Both the position numbers and the translations under genes were made by a program. Positions 9,534-17,140 of a DNA stretch of 64,000 nt are shown piece by piece. The notes under the pieces are model-generated. The model was not told the DNA's origin. It worked only from the letters and a program-made list of their open reading frames with translations, and made no database searches. Source of the DNA: an uncultured Pseudomonadota bacterium (GTDB lineage Bacteria > Myxococcota_A > UBA796 > GCA-2862545); NCBI GenBank assembly GCA_913061235.1, contig CAJXTB010000010.1:213646-277645 (forward strand), read 5' to 3'. Every line of letters starts with the position of its first letter. Positions within the stretch are counted from its first letter, which is position 1.

Positions 9534-10322
9534 CTACTTGGCGGCGACAGCGGTGTCGATGAGTTCGGCGTCGGCTTCGGCGGCCATTTTTGCGCGGGCG
9601 ATGTGGTAGATCATCACACCGTATCCACACTTCGCGGTGATGTCGGCAATGCTGTAGCCGACCTGCAGAGCCACGATTGCAGTGGCACCGCCGACGCCGA
9701 GTAGCGGCATGGCGTAGGCGATGGGATAGAAGCCCCAGGTGGCCAAGAGCAGGAGCTTGGTGTTGCGCAGAAGTCCCTTTACCTCTTCATTGTTGTCTGC
9801 AGCAGCCTTCGACAGCTCAGTCCACAGCACGTACAGAATGTAGGTGAAGGGGATGGTGCTTGCGACGGCCCAGATGACGCGTGTGGCCACGTCTGCAGAC
9901 ACTTCGCCCGGGTAGCCGAGGCCGACCATCAGGGCTGAAGCGATGATGAGTCGTCCCATGAGTGACCCGCGACGACCCTTGGGCAGCGCGAGGACGGCGA
10001 CGAGCTCGGCTACGAGCAGGGGCACGGTGAGCAGCCAGTCCACGTATCGGTACGCGTCATTGAACGGCTCGCCGCTGGCTACGTACGAGCCTGCAGCTGT
10101 GAGCTCGTATGCGGCTTCCCAGCTGTTGAAGATACGCCAGTAGTGGTACGCGGCGATGCCGACGACCAGCGACGACATAATCATGGCGGGGCGGTACTTG
10201 GGTGTCAGCTGCTGGCGTGCCATCACGAAGAAGGCGAACGACGCAAGCATGGCTGCAATTGCCAGCGAGAGAAGGTTGTAGACCAGGTCGAATTGACCTG
10301 CTGTGAGTTCCGGAAGGGTCAT
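9534..10322 (-). CDS. Proteorhodopsin-type light-driven proton pump
   Basis: The protein is 262 aa with seven membrane helices. Helix C reads RYVDWLLTVPLLVAE, giving the Asp95-Thr99-Glu106 triad of outward proton-pumping rhodopsins (proton acceptor Asp95, donor Glu106). Residue 103 is Leu, the position that gives green absorption in proteorhodopsin. His60 in helix B matches the His that pairs with the acceptor Asp. The retinal lysine is Lys231, four residues after Asp227 in helix G. No long signal peptide is seen. AGGAG lies before the ATG, and a pair of 11-bp-spaced TTGAAC-like repeats lies upstream. With Blh nearby, the cluster can make retinal from beta-carotene and pump protons in light. 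Helix E has Ala152 where antenna-binding rhodopsins have Gly (my alignment from memory). Confidence 0.95.
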   Translation of the reverse strand: MTLPELTAGQFDLVYNLLSLAIAAMLASFAFFVMARQQLTPKYRPAMIMSSLVVGIAAYHYWRIFNSWEAAYELTAAGSYVASGEPFNDAYRYVDWLLTVPLLVAELVAVLALPKGRRGSLMGRLIIASALMVGLGYPGEVSADVATRVIWAVASTIPFTYILYVLWTELSKAAADNNEEVKGLLRNTKLLLLATWGFYPIAYAMPLLGVGGATAIVALQVGYSIADITAKCGYGVMIYHIARAKMAAEADAELIDTAVAAK

Positions 10323-10361
10323 GACGTGCTCCTGTTGAATACACTCTGAAGACCTAATGGA

Positions 10362-10379
10362 TGTTCAGAAGCCGTTCAA
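10362..10379 (-). promoter_or_regulatory. Putative MerR-regulator operator upstream of rhodopsin
   Basis: Two heptamers read TTGAACG and CTGAACA on the minus strand, starting exactly 11 bp apart. They lie between the regulator stop and the rhodopsin start. The same heptamer pairs recur upstream of the regulator and of the two-gene small membrane operon. CarH/CarA/LitR proteins are known to bind 11-bp direct repeats, so this is a likely binding site for the adjacent MerR protein. Confidence 0.65.
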
Positions 10380-11314
10380 CCGAAAAGTTCAATTCCGTCC
10401 TGCGCGCACACCCGAACAATGAGCTGTTCCAGCTCTGCTCGCATCTTACCTGTCGCACGTGCAAGATCCGTGTGGAGCGCGGCATCAGCGGTGTTTTGGG
10501 ACTCACATCGCTGGCTGTACAGCTCGAATTCGCGCATCGCGATGGCCAGTCCGGCGAGGTGGTTTGGGCACTCACACAGAAGATCCGGCTCAATGTTCAA
10601 GAGCTGTTCGAGTTGGACGCGATCGAACAACACGTCGGGAACATCTGGCACGCTTGGCAGGTTCACCACATCCGCCTGGGTCCGGAGGACGGCGTCGAAG
10701 ACTGCGCGTCGAAGCGTGTTTCCGGGTGCCGAACCACGCACTAGGAAGGCGCCCGCTTGCTGGAGCCGCGTCTGCAGTTCACGTGGGGCAAAGTGGTATG
10801 TCACGACTGCGCGCGTGGTCTTCAGGCGCTCAAGGTGTTTGCGCAGCTCCGCAACGGCGTCTTCGCCAAGTCCACCCAGATCGACAACCAGGACGTCGAT
10901 GGTGAGACCCTCAGGTAGTTGGCCGATAGCGGAGGCCGTAGCTACGACCTCGACGCGGGTTCCCTCGCCAGACACGACCCCGCTCAATGCCGGTGCCCCT
11001 GTCGGATGCACAAGCGCCACGCGGACGAGCGTGGGACTCTGACGTTGCGTTCCGGTATGCATCTGAACCCGCTCATCTAGCTCAGCAGAAGAGAGTGCGG
11101 CCAGGTCTGCAACTCGCTCTCCGGCCTTGGAGAGGGTCGCAATGGCGGTCAGCCGGGTCACGTCGGCCTGTCCGTACAGGCGCCTACTAGACGCGTCTCG
11201 GGCCGGCTGGACAACGTCATATCGGCGTTCCCAGGTGCGGATGGTATCTGCTGGAATTCCTGTGATCTTGGAGACGGCACCCATAGATAGGGTGTGCGTT
11301 TTGGCCTCGGACAT
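10376..11314 (-). CDS. MerR-family regulator, CarH/LitR-like with degenerate sensor domain
   Basis: The protein is about 312 aa. Residues 10-80 form a MerR winged-helix domain (TWERRY, RRLYGQADVTRL), closest in style to CarH/CarA/LitR regulators. Residues 95-210 look like the Rossmann-type cobalamin-binding half, but the DxHxxG B12-ligand motif is missing (ALVHPTG occurs near its place). A C-terminal helical region contains CECPNHL and a Cys, as in a set of MerR proteins I recall but cannot name. The second ATG (11314) is preferred to 11317 for its spacing from GAGAGG. The gene lies directly upstream of the rhodopsin on the same strand. Two operator-like pairs precede it, which suggests autoregulation. 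Confidence 0.85.
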   Translation of the reverse strand: MSEAKTHTLSMGAVSKITGIPADTIRTWERRYDVVQPARDASSRRLYGQADVTRLTAIATLSKAGERVADLAALSSAELDERVQMHTGTQRQSPTLVRVALVHPTGAPALSGVVSGEGTRVEVVATASAIGQLPEGLTIDVLVVDLGGLGEDAVAELRKHLERLKTTRAVVTYHFAPRELQTRLQQAGAFLVRGSAPGNTLRRAVFDAVLRTQADVVNLPSVPDVPDVLFDRVQLEQLLNIEPDLLCECPNHLAGLAIAMREFELYSQRCESQNTADAALHTDLARATGKMRAELEQLIVRVCAQDGIELFG

Positions 11315-11329
11315 CATGCCTCTCAGTGC

Positions 11330-11395
11330 TGTTCAAGAGTTGTTCGATGCAAGTCGATGGTCGTCCGACTGCGGGGCTGTTCATAATGTGTTCAG
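11330..11395 (-). promoter_or_regulatory. Two operator-like repeat pairs upstream of the MerR gene
   Basis: On the plus strand, TGTTCAA at 11330 and TGTTCGA at 11341 are 11 bp apart, and TGTTCAT at 11378 and TGTTCAG at 11389 are also 11 bp apart. They lie 16 to 81 bp upstream of the regulator start. Position and periodicity match the sites at the rhodopsin and small membrane operon, so the regulator probably binds its own promoter. Confidence 0.65.
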
Positions 11396-11841
11396 TCTGG
11401 GGGCGCAGCGTACCGAGACGGTGAGCGGCGGAAGTGCGCACGTCTCACCGGCGGAGCTGGACATAGCGGCGACGCTGCACACCGAACCCGTGTTGGGGTG
11501 GTCTGAGTGCTACGTCGGCGCGACCACGCTGCAACGCCGATTCCTGGGGTTGCGTCAGCATGTTCGGTGGTACGGCACTGCGTGATGTTGAAGCGCTGGG
11601 CGAGCAGCCATTTCGTCGGGCGTGTTTACACGGGGCGGTCGCACGTGGAGGCCCACGTGGAACGAAGCTGGTTGAGACAACCGCGTGCGACTTGTCTTCG
11701 GAGGAACTGACGGGTCGTGGTCGGACAGACCCGACCGAGCCCGGCGCTCTGTTAGTGAGCGCGGCGTTCTCTCATGATTCAAGACCTGAACAGTTGGTCC
11801 GGTTGGGGGCGTAGTCGCGGGGGCAGCCGGCGAGGCGGTTT
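11396..11841. other. Intergenic stretch without a supported gene
   Basis: Short open frames exist on both strands here, but none has a ribosome binding site, a recognisable product or convincing codon use. The stretch separates the regulator promoter from the 3' end of the two-gene small membrane operon. I see no tRNA-like structure. Confidence 0.5.
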
Positions 11842-12060
11842 CTACGCCGCCGCGTTGCCAGCGATAGCTGACGATGACGCCCATTCGACATCGGTAGCGT
11901 CTCTGAATGCGAGCTCTTTGCCGCTCGCGAACCGGTTGAGACGGCGCGTCTCGGCTTTTGTATAGGCACGGTAAAACGATGCATATCCAGCAAAGAGGGC
12001 ACCCATGCCGGACAGCGCCATAACTGCGGCAGCGAAGTAGAGAAGTGTGAGATCAGTCAT
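11842..12060 (-). CDS. Small membrane protein, second gene of operator-controlled pair
   Basis: The protein is 72 aa. One hydrophobic N-terminal segment (about residues 6-27, ending FAGYASFYRAY) is followed by a charged cytoplasmic-looking tail (KAETRRLNRFASGKEL). Its ATG overlaps the stop of the upstream gene by eight bases (ATGACTGA), so the two are translationally coupled. Family unknown. It shares its operator with the preceding gene and therefore probably belongs to the rhodopsin regulon. Confidence 0.7.
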   Translation of the reverse strand: MTDLTLLYFAAAVMALSGMGALFAGYASFYRAYTKAETRRLNRFASGKELAFRDATDVEWASSSAIAGNAAA

Positions 12061-12283
12061 TGGTTGACCCTCCTGAAGTCAGTAGTGTTCCGAGGGACAG
12101 CGCGGATGGAACCCACAGGCCTACAAATAGGCCTTGTTCCTTGTTTCCACCGAACCACAGCGCCATAGACAGCGCCAGGGACAATCCCGCTGCAATCAAG
12201 AAGAACAGCTTGGACAGCGTGACGTGGTCAATCAGGCCTGCCACTTGTTTCGATTCTGGTTGGGGCAGTGCTGTGATGGCCAT
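12053..12283 (-). CDS. Small two-helix membrane protein, first gene of operator-controlled pair
   Basis: The protein is 76 aa with an AGGAG ribosome binding site. Two hydrophobic segments (about residues 24-45 and 51-68) flank a short GGNKEQG loop. Similar small proteins of unknown function occur in other bacteria, as far as I recall, but I cannot name a family. Three operator-like 11-bp repeat pairs lie upstream, the most of any gene here, including one pair touching the ribosome binding site. This suggests tight control by the MerR protein together with the rhodopsin. Confidence 0.72.
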   Translation of the reverse strand: MAITALPQPESKQVAGLIDHVTLSKLFFLIAAGLSLALSMALWFGGNKEQGLFVGLWVPSALSLGTLLTSGGSTND

Positions 12284-12292
12284 GTCGACTCC

Positions 12293-12403
12293 TGTTCATA
12301 ATCAGTTCAATTGATTACTCGACGAGCATATAGGAGACAAACCGTACCCGCAAGCAAAATTGAACAGTATTTGAACATTTCATTTAGTTCAAATACTGTT
12401 CAG
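12293..12403 (-). promoter_or_regulatory. Triple operator region of the small membrane operon
   Basis: Three heptamer pairs occur, each with 11-bp spacing: TGTTCAT/AGTTCAA at 12293 and 12304, TTGAACA/TTGAACA at 12360 and 12371, and AGTTCAA/TGTTCAG at 12386 and 12397. The last two pairs face each other and form a perfect 16-bp inverted repeat around a 10-bp centre. A possible -10 (TATATG on the minus strand) lies near 12330 between the sites. This is the clearest regulatory site in the light region. Confidence 0.72.
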
Positions 12404-12437
12404 ATCTCTGAGCTGGCCGATTCGCACGGCTAGCGCC

Positions 12438-12457
12438 CTGCATCTCATGAGATGCAG
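12438..12457. repeat. Perfect 20-bp palindrome
   Basis: CTGCATCTCA is followed immediately by its exact reverse complement. It lies between the small membrane operon promoter and the first protease promoter. It could be a dimeric repressor site; no second copy was noticed. Confidence 0.45.
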
Positions 12458-12582
12458 TGAGCGATCTAGCAACAGCCCGGTGAACATCCGAAGTGAGGCG
12501 TGCTCATTGGGCCAGGCGCTCTCGCAGCCGCTGGCCCCATCGCCAAATGGACCCGGCAACGTCCGTTGCATACACGGCGTCG

Positions 12583-12605
12583 TTTACACGGGAACGGATT
12601 GTAAA
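12583..12605 (+). promoter_or_regulatory. Protease-family operator, copy 1
   Basis: TTTACA-N11-TGTAAA with the inner bases ending ACGGAT. It ends 57 bp before the GTG start of the first protease. The same element at the same distance precedes the other two protease genes. Confidence 0.7.
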
Positions 12606-12661
12606 CGACAGGACCTCGGGGCCCGCTGTCGCGTGACCAGTGCGGGAACCTGGAGTCACCC

Positions 12662-13702
12662 GTGTCGAATACCCTCATTGTCCGTCTGTCTAGCTGTTTT
12701 GTCTTCTGCGCCATGGTGGCCTGCCTTCCGGAGGTACCGGTCAACGAGGGTGACTCGGCGGTCTCTACCGCCATTGTCAATGGAACGGATGCAGAACCGG
12801 GTGCCTACCCGTGGATGGTCTTTGAGGAGGTCTGCGGCGGCACGCTCATTGCCGAGGAGTGGGTCCTTACGGCGGCGCATTGCACCCATGCGTTGGCGGT
12901 TGGTGAGACTATCCATATTGGCGGAACCGAAATCCTCGCTATGCGAGACGGTGTCGACGGCGACCAACATGTCATTGCCGAGATTATTGACCATCCAGAG
13001 TGGGACCCGTCGACGCTCATGAATGACTTCAGCCTCCTTCGCCTCTCGGAGCCGTCTTTCGTTACGCCGCTTCCCATTGACCTGGGTGACGCGCATGCTG
13101 GCACCGACGGGATGGCGATTGGTTGGGGACTGCTCAGTGAGGGAGGCGACCGGCCAAATGCGCTGCAGGAGGTCATCCTCCCCGTCATTGAACAGGACGT
13201 CTGCGTGGATGCCTTTATGGACGTCGACCGCAGCTGGGTTCAAGACGAAATGATCTGTGCCGGCTACTTTGAAGGCGGAACGAGCGTGTGCAACGGCGAC
13301 AGCGGTGGCCCCCTTGTGAGCACCGTCACTGGCGAGCTGATCGGCGTTGCTAGCTTCAGTGTTGGTTGTGCACGAGAAGGCTTCCCGGCAGTATTCGCGC
13401 GTGTGTCTTCGGCTCAAGACTGGATTTGTGAGACCACGGACAACACTGTCGAAAACTGTGTTTCATCCCAGGCTGATCAGAACCAGCAGCCAGAGCCGCA
13501 ACCCCAGCCAGAGATTGAGGTGACCTGTGACGTCACCAACGATTCGTACATTGGCGATGGCTACTGCGACGGCGCGCAAGACGGGTACAACACCGAGGCC
13601 TGTGGATACGACGGCGGCGACTGCTGCGAGACCACCTGCGTCGATGGCGAGTACGGCTGCGGCACCAACGAGTTCGAGTGCCTCGACCCGAATGCCGACT
13701 GA
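12662..13702 (+). CDS. Trypsin-like serine protease (S1A) lipoprotein with Lin12-Notch repeat, paralogue 1
   Basis: The protein is 346 aa from a GTG at 12662, preceded by CTGGAG. The signal ends in MVAC, a plausible lipobox. The S1 domain begins after an IVNG activation-type sequence (about residue 39) and has TAAHC (catalytic His), NDFSLL (Asp) and GDSGGP (Ser). The S1-pocket position six before the Ser is Ser, as in chymotrypsin. A Gln/Pro/Glu linker leads to a C-terminal Cys-rich module with YIGDGYCDG and CGYDGGDCC, a Lin12-Notch repeat signature, and a last CGTNEFECLD motif. It probably acts at the cell surface. The IVNG start implies possible zymogen processing, although lipidation of a Cys upstream would keep the pro-part attached. 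Confidence 0.9.
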   Translation: MSNTLIVRLSSCFVFCAMVACLPEVPVNEGDSAVSTAIVNGTDAEPGAYPWMVFEEVCGGTLIAEEWVLTAAHCTHALAVGETIHIGGTEILAMRDGVDGDQHVIAEIIDHPEWDPSTLMNDFSLLRLSEPSFVTPLPIDLGDAHAGTDGMAIGWGLLSEGGDRPNALQEVILPVIEQDVCVDAFMDVDRSWVQDEMICAGYFEGGTSVCNGDSGGPLVSTVTGELIGVASFSVGCAREGFPAVFARVSSAQDWICETTDNTVENCVSSQADQNQQPEPQPQPEIEVTCDVTNDSYIGDGYCDGAQDGYNTEACGYDGGDCCETTCVDGEYGCGTNEFECLDPNAD

Positions 13703-13815
13703 CGTGCGGCAGCTCACGAGGGCGGACGTCCTGCCCCGCGCTGGTCGCTGAAATTGCAGTGATTAGGGAGTATATTGGCCAGATGCATGCTTTGATTCAC
13801 AGTTCCGGCGGCGCG

Positions 13816-13838
13816 TTTACAACAATACGGATTGTAAG
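13816..13838 (+). promoter_or_regulatory. Protease-family operator, copy 2
   Basis: TTTACA-N11-TGTAAG, inner bases ending ACGGAT, with the element end 57 bp before the GTG at 13895. The spacing is identical to copy 1. Confidence 0.7.
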
Positions 13839-13894
13839 CGAAACGACCTCCGGCACCCCTCTCGCGTGACTCATGCGGGAACCTGGAGCACCCC

Positions 13895-14917
13895 GTGTCG
13901 AATACCCTCATTGTCCGCCTGTCTAGCTGTTTCGTCTTCTGCGCCATGGTGGCCTGCCTTCCACAGGCATCGGTCGACGATGGCGAATCGCTGGTCTCCA
14001 GCTCTGTTGTCAATGGAACGCAGGTAGGAGGCGTTGAAGACTACGGTTTCATGGCGTACGCAGGCGACTGCGGCGGAACACTCATCGCAGGATACTGGGT
14101 TTTGACGGCGGCTCACTGCATCAGTACAATCGGAGTTGGCGACACGATTTACACCGGTGGAACCAACATCGATGACATGCTCTACAACGGGTACGGCGAG
14201 GCGCACACCGTCGCCGAGACAATCAAGCATCCCTACTTCAGCCGCACTTCCCTTCGGTATGACTTTGCACTCTTGCGGCTCACCGAACCATCCTCAAGTG
14301 TGCCGATGGTCTTGGACCGCGGTGGTCATTACGTTGGAACCAATGCGCTCGCGTTGGGGTGGGGTCGACTGAGCGAAGGTGGGGAGCTCCCACAGGACCT
14401 GCAACAGGTCGTCCTGCCGGTGCTCAGCCAGAACAGCTGCTCGGACGGTTCTGGCGTTGGTGGGGGCATGGAAGACAACATGCTCTGTGCTGGCCATGTA
14501 GAGGGCGGAACGAGCGTGTGTAACGGCGATAGCGGTGGCCCTCTCATCAGCATGGTCACCGGTGAGCTGATTGGTGTCACCAGCTGGGGCGTAGGGTGCG
14601 CCCGTCCGAACTATCCGGCGGTGTTTGCTCGGGTATCCAGCGCTGAAGACTGGATCTGCGAAGCGACCAACCACGCCGTGGAGAGTTGTCCCGACTTTGT
14701 GGAAGAGCCGTTTGTACCCGAAGAGCCAGAGCCGACTGTTGAGGGGTGTGCGGCCGAGTACCCGTCGTATATTGGCGACGGCGACTGCGACGGTGGCGAG
14801 TACAACACCGAGGAGTGTGGGTACGACGGCGGCGACTGCTGCGAGACCACGTGTGTCGCCGGCGAGTACGAGTGCGGTGAAACCGGATTCGAGTGCCTCG
14901 ACCCCAATGCCGAGTGA
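13895..14917 (+). CDS. Trypsin-like serine protease (S1A) lipoprotein with Lin12-Notch repeat, paralogue 2
   Basis: The protein is 340 aa from a GTG. Its first 68 bases differ from paralogue 1 at only two positions, whereas the mature protease domains have diverged widely. The domain begins at VVNG, with TAAHC, YDFALL and GDSGGP as the triad and Ser at the pocket position. The C-terminus repeats the Lin12-Notch module (YIGDGDCDG, CGYDGGDCC) and ends CGETGFECLD. The same upstream element and ribosome-binding context occur as in paralogue 1. The divergent neighbour on the right is the OmpR/ATPase regulator. Confidence 0.9.
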   Translation: MSNTLIVRLSSCFVFCAMVACLPQASVDDGESLVSSSVVNGTQVGGVEDYGFMAYAGDCGGTLIAGYWVLTAAHCISTIGVGDTIYTGGTNIDDMLYNGYGEAHTVAETIKHPYFSRTSLRYDFALLRLTEPSSSVPMVLDRGGHYVGTNALALGWGRLSEGGELPQDLQQVVLPVLSQNSCSDGSGVGGGMEDNMLCAGHVEGGTSVCNGDSGGPLISMVTGELIGVTSWGVGCARPNYPAVFARVSSAEDWICEATNHAVESCPDFVEEPFVPEEPEPTVEGCAAEYPSYIGDGDCDGGEYNTEECGYDGGDCCETTCVAGEYECGETGFECLDPNAE

Positions 14918-14938
14918 CGTGCAGCTACGCTGGACAGC

Positions 14939-17047
14939 TCACTCGGGTTGTCGACGAGGTCCACGAACGGCCATCAGTGGGCGTACCGTGCTCACAAACT
15001 GGTCCAATCCGGCCACTGATTGCACCTCCTCACCGCGTAGCCACTGTCGGGCGGCTTCGAGTAGAACATCGGACGCCTCGAGGGTGTTCAGGCGGTCAAG
15101 ACCTTCGTCGGGCAGTCCCAAGTCCCCCCATGCGATGGCTTCCCACCACCCCGCGACGACGTTGGGACGGCCCGATGCTACGCTTGCGGCTTGGGCGTCT
15201 TGGTAGGCGCGAATGGCGTCGACGACATTGCCGCGAAGGTGATCGATCACGGACAGGTACAGGCGCACTCGCTCGTGGTCGTACTCGGTTGCGCCCTCTG
15301 TGGACAACCCGTTGCGGAACGTCGCTTCCGCACGGTCGAGGTCCCCCTCGGCAAGATGCAGGGTCCCTGTCGACAGGAGAATCATGAATCGCCCCGGTGC
15401 CGTGATGTTGGCGGCGGCGGTCGCTCGCTGGAGCACGTCGCGTGCCTCATCGAGGCGGGACGTCATGATCAGCAGCACTGCGAGATTCGCGGAGATGGAA
15501 GCTGCGGCTTCACCGCGAAGGAACGTCAGTCCGATTTGAATGGTTTTCACAGACTCGAGGTCCGACCCATTGCTTAGCTGTGCTTGGGCAAGAATATAGA
15601 AGCTCACGCCGGTGGCGTACCGATCTCCCGACTTGCGAGCAAGAACGGTCGCCTCTTTGGCAACCTCAACGGCCTCATCGTACGGACCGTGCTGACACAG
15701 GTACTCCGCGCGGAGGCGTGTGAACAGGGCCCGCCCGATGGCTGAGCGTGCGGTGGCGGTGTGGCCTACGTCGCTGCCCGAATCCGTGTGAGCGCCCATG
15801 AGGTTGGCCTGAATACGAGCCTCTTGGAGTCGGTCCCACAGCTCATCCGGCAGGTCCCACTGCAGTGCCTCTTCGAGGGGCGACCTGTCGTCGGGCGGAT
15901 GGAAGCTGTCGTACTGACCAAGAATCAGCCAGGCGCGTTGCTCGGTCTCCGTGGCCACCTCCAGGGCTGCGCGTAGCATGCCTGGCGAGAGACCTAGGAA
16001 GGGGATGCCGAACACGGGCCCGCCTTCTTGGATACGTCGAACCGTCCAGTCCGCGAGTGTCTGTCGGGCCTCGCGGGGAGCTTGCAGACTGTCGAGTACG
16101 GGAGAGATGAACAGGTTCTCGCCTTGGCGCCACACGGCACCCGCCGTCTCCAGCGCCGTTAGGGCCTCGGTGGCCACGCCCAGTGCGGCACGGCACGAAT
16201 CATCAATAAACTCGAGCCCCGCGAGTCGGGATGCCTCTTGCTGAAGGTCCGGTTCGAGTGCCATGGACGCAAGAGCGCCCTCTGCGCTGCGGTGCCGGGG
16301 ACGTGCGTCGTCTGGGTCGCGTCGAAGTGCAGCTCGAATGGTGAGGAACGGCAGCTTTGGCACCGTATCGGTCAACTTGGGCAGTCCGGCTCGCTCACAC
16401 ACAAGGCTCGCCAGCGCACGTGCCCCGTTCGTGTCCAGGGGACGCAGACGCAGCACTTCTTCGCTCTGAAAACCCAGTGGACTCCGGCTTGTAGCGACCA
16501 CTCGGTCGGTACTCGACCACAACCGATCCCGGACCATTCGCCGTGCAGCGGGTCCGGCGAGGTCGACGTGGTCCACCACCACCAGGCCCGATGGCCACAC
16601 CGCGCCGGGGTCGAGGGCGAGGTCGATGTAGACCCCTTCGGCACGCCTGGCAAAGGCTCTGGCGAGGCGGCTCTTGCCTACGCCAAGCGGGCCGGTGATG
16701 GTGAGCATTCGGCTCTCGCTCTGCGCCCAGGCATCCAGTGCTTCCAGGGCTTCATCGCGGCCGATAAGCGGTAGTGGGTCGGTGGGTGGGGCACCGGCGT
16801 GGACCTTCTCTTCCAACAAGTAGCGGTATCCGACGCCACGCACGGTCACGATGCGCGTAGGAGACGTCGGGTCTGGCTCAAGCTTTCGCCTCAGCTTGCC
16901 AACGAACACATCAACGGTCCGGGAGGAGACGCCGTCGGCGTAGCCCCACACTTCGGAAAGTAGGAGGTCGCGGGACAGGTCTTCCTCTGCATGTGCCCGG
17001 AAAAACGCCAGTAGCGACTGTTCCAGCTCCGTCAGTCCCGTCTGCAC
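14939..17047 (-). CDS. OmpR-type DNA-binding / STAND-like ATPase transcriptional regulator
   Basis: The protein is 702 aa from a GTG at 17047 with AGGGG eight bases upstream. Residues 5-85 form an OmpR/PhoB-type winged helix (LSEVWGYADG, SSRTVDVFVGKLRRKLE, RGVGYRYL) with no receiver domain. A P-loop GPLGVGKS (about residue 125) and a VVDHVD Walker-B-like segment follow, then a long helical region resembling TPR repeats. This is the layout of AfsR/SARP-like or MalT-like signal-integrating regulators. It is divergent from the third protease, and the shared TTTACA-N11-TGTAA element ends 13 bp from its start, so it is the best candidate regulator of the three proteases and of itself. Confidence 0.85.
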   Translation of the reverse strand: MQTGLTELEQSLLAFFRAHAEEDLSRDLLLSEVWGYADGVSSRTVDVFVGKLRRKLEPDPTSPTRIVTVRGVGYRYLLEEKVHAGAPPTDPLPLIGRDEALEALDAWAQSESRMLTITGPLGVGKSRLARAFARRAEGVYIDLALDPGAVWPSGLVVVDHVDLAGPAARRMVRDRLWSSTDRVVATSRSPLGFQSEEVLRLRPLDTNGARALASLVCERAGLPKLTDTVPKLPFLTIRAALRRDPDDARPRHRSAEGALASMALEPDLQQEASRLAGLEFIDDSCRAALGVATEALTALETAGAVWRQGENLFISPVLDSLQAPREARQTLADWTVRRIQEGGPVFGIPFLGLSPGMLRAALEVATETEQRAWLILGQYDSFHPPDDRSPLEEALQWDLPDELWDRLQEARIQANLMGAHTDSGSDVGHTATARSAIGRALFTRLRAEYLCQHGPYDEAVEVAKEATVLARKSGDRYATGVSFYILAQAQLSNGSDLESVKTIQIGLTFLRGEAAASISANLAVLLIMTSRLDEARDVLQRATAAANITAPGRFMILLSTGTLHLAEGDLDRAEATFRNGLSTEGATEYDHERVRLYLSVIDHLRGNVVDAIRAYQDAQAASVASGRPNVVAGWWEAIAWGDLGLPDEGLDRLNTLEASDVLLEAARQWLRGEEVQSVAGLDQFVSTVRPLMAVRGPRRQPE

Positions 17048-17060
17048 GTTCCGCACCCCT

Positions 17061-17083
17061 TTTACACTGGAACGGATTGTAAT
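17061..17083. promoter_or_regulatory. Protease-family operator, copy 3, shared with the divergent regulator
   Basis: TTTACA-N11-TGTAAT, inner bases ending ACGGAT. It lies 57 bases before the ATG of the third protease (17141) and 13 bases from the regulator GTG (17047). A protein bound here would sit on the promoters of both genes. Confidence 0.7.
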
Positions 17084-17140
17084 CGACTCGACCGCTTGAA
17101 CCACTCTCGGGTGACCAGTGGGGGAATCTTGGAGGTACCC

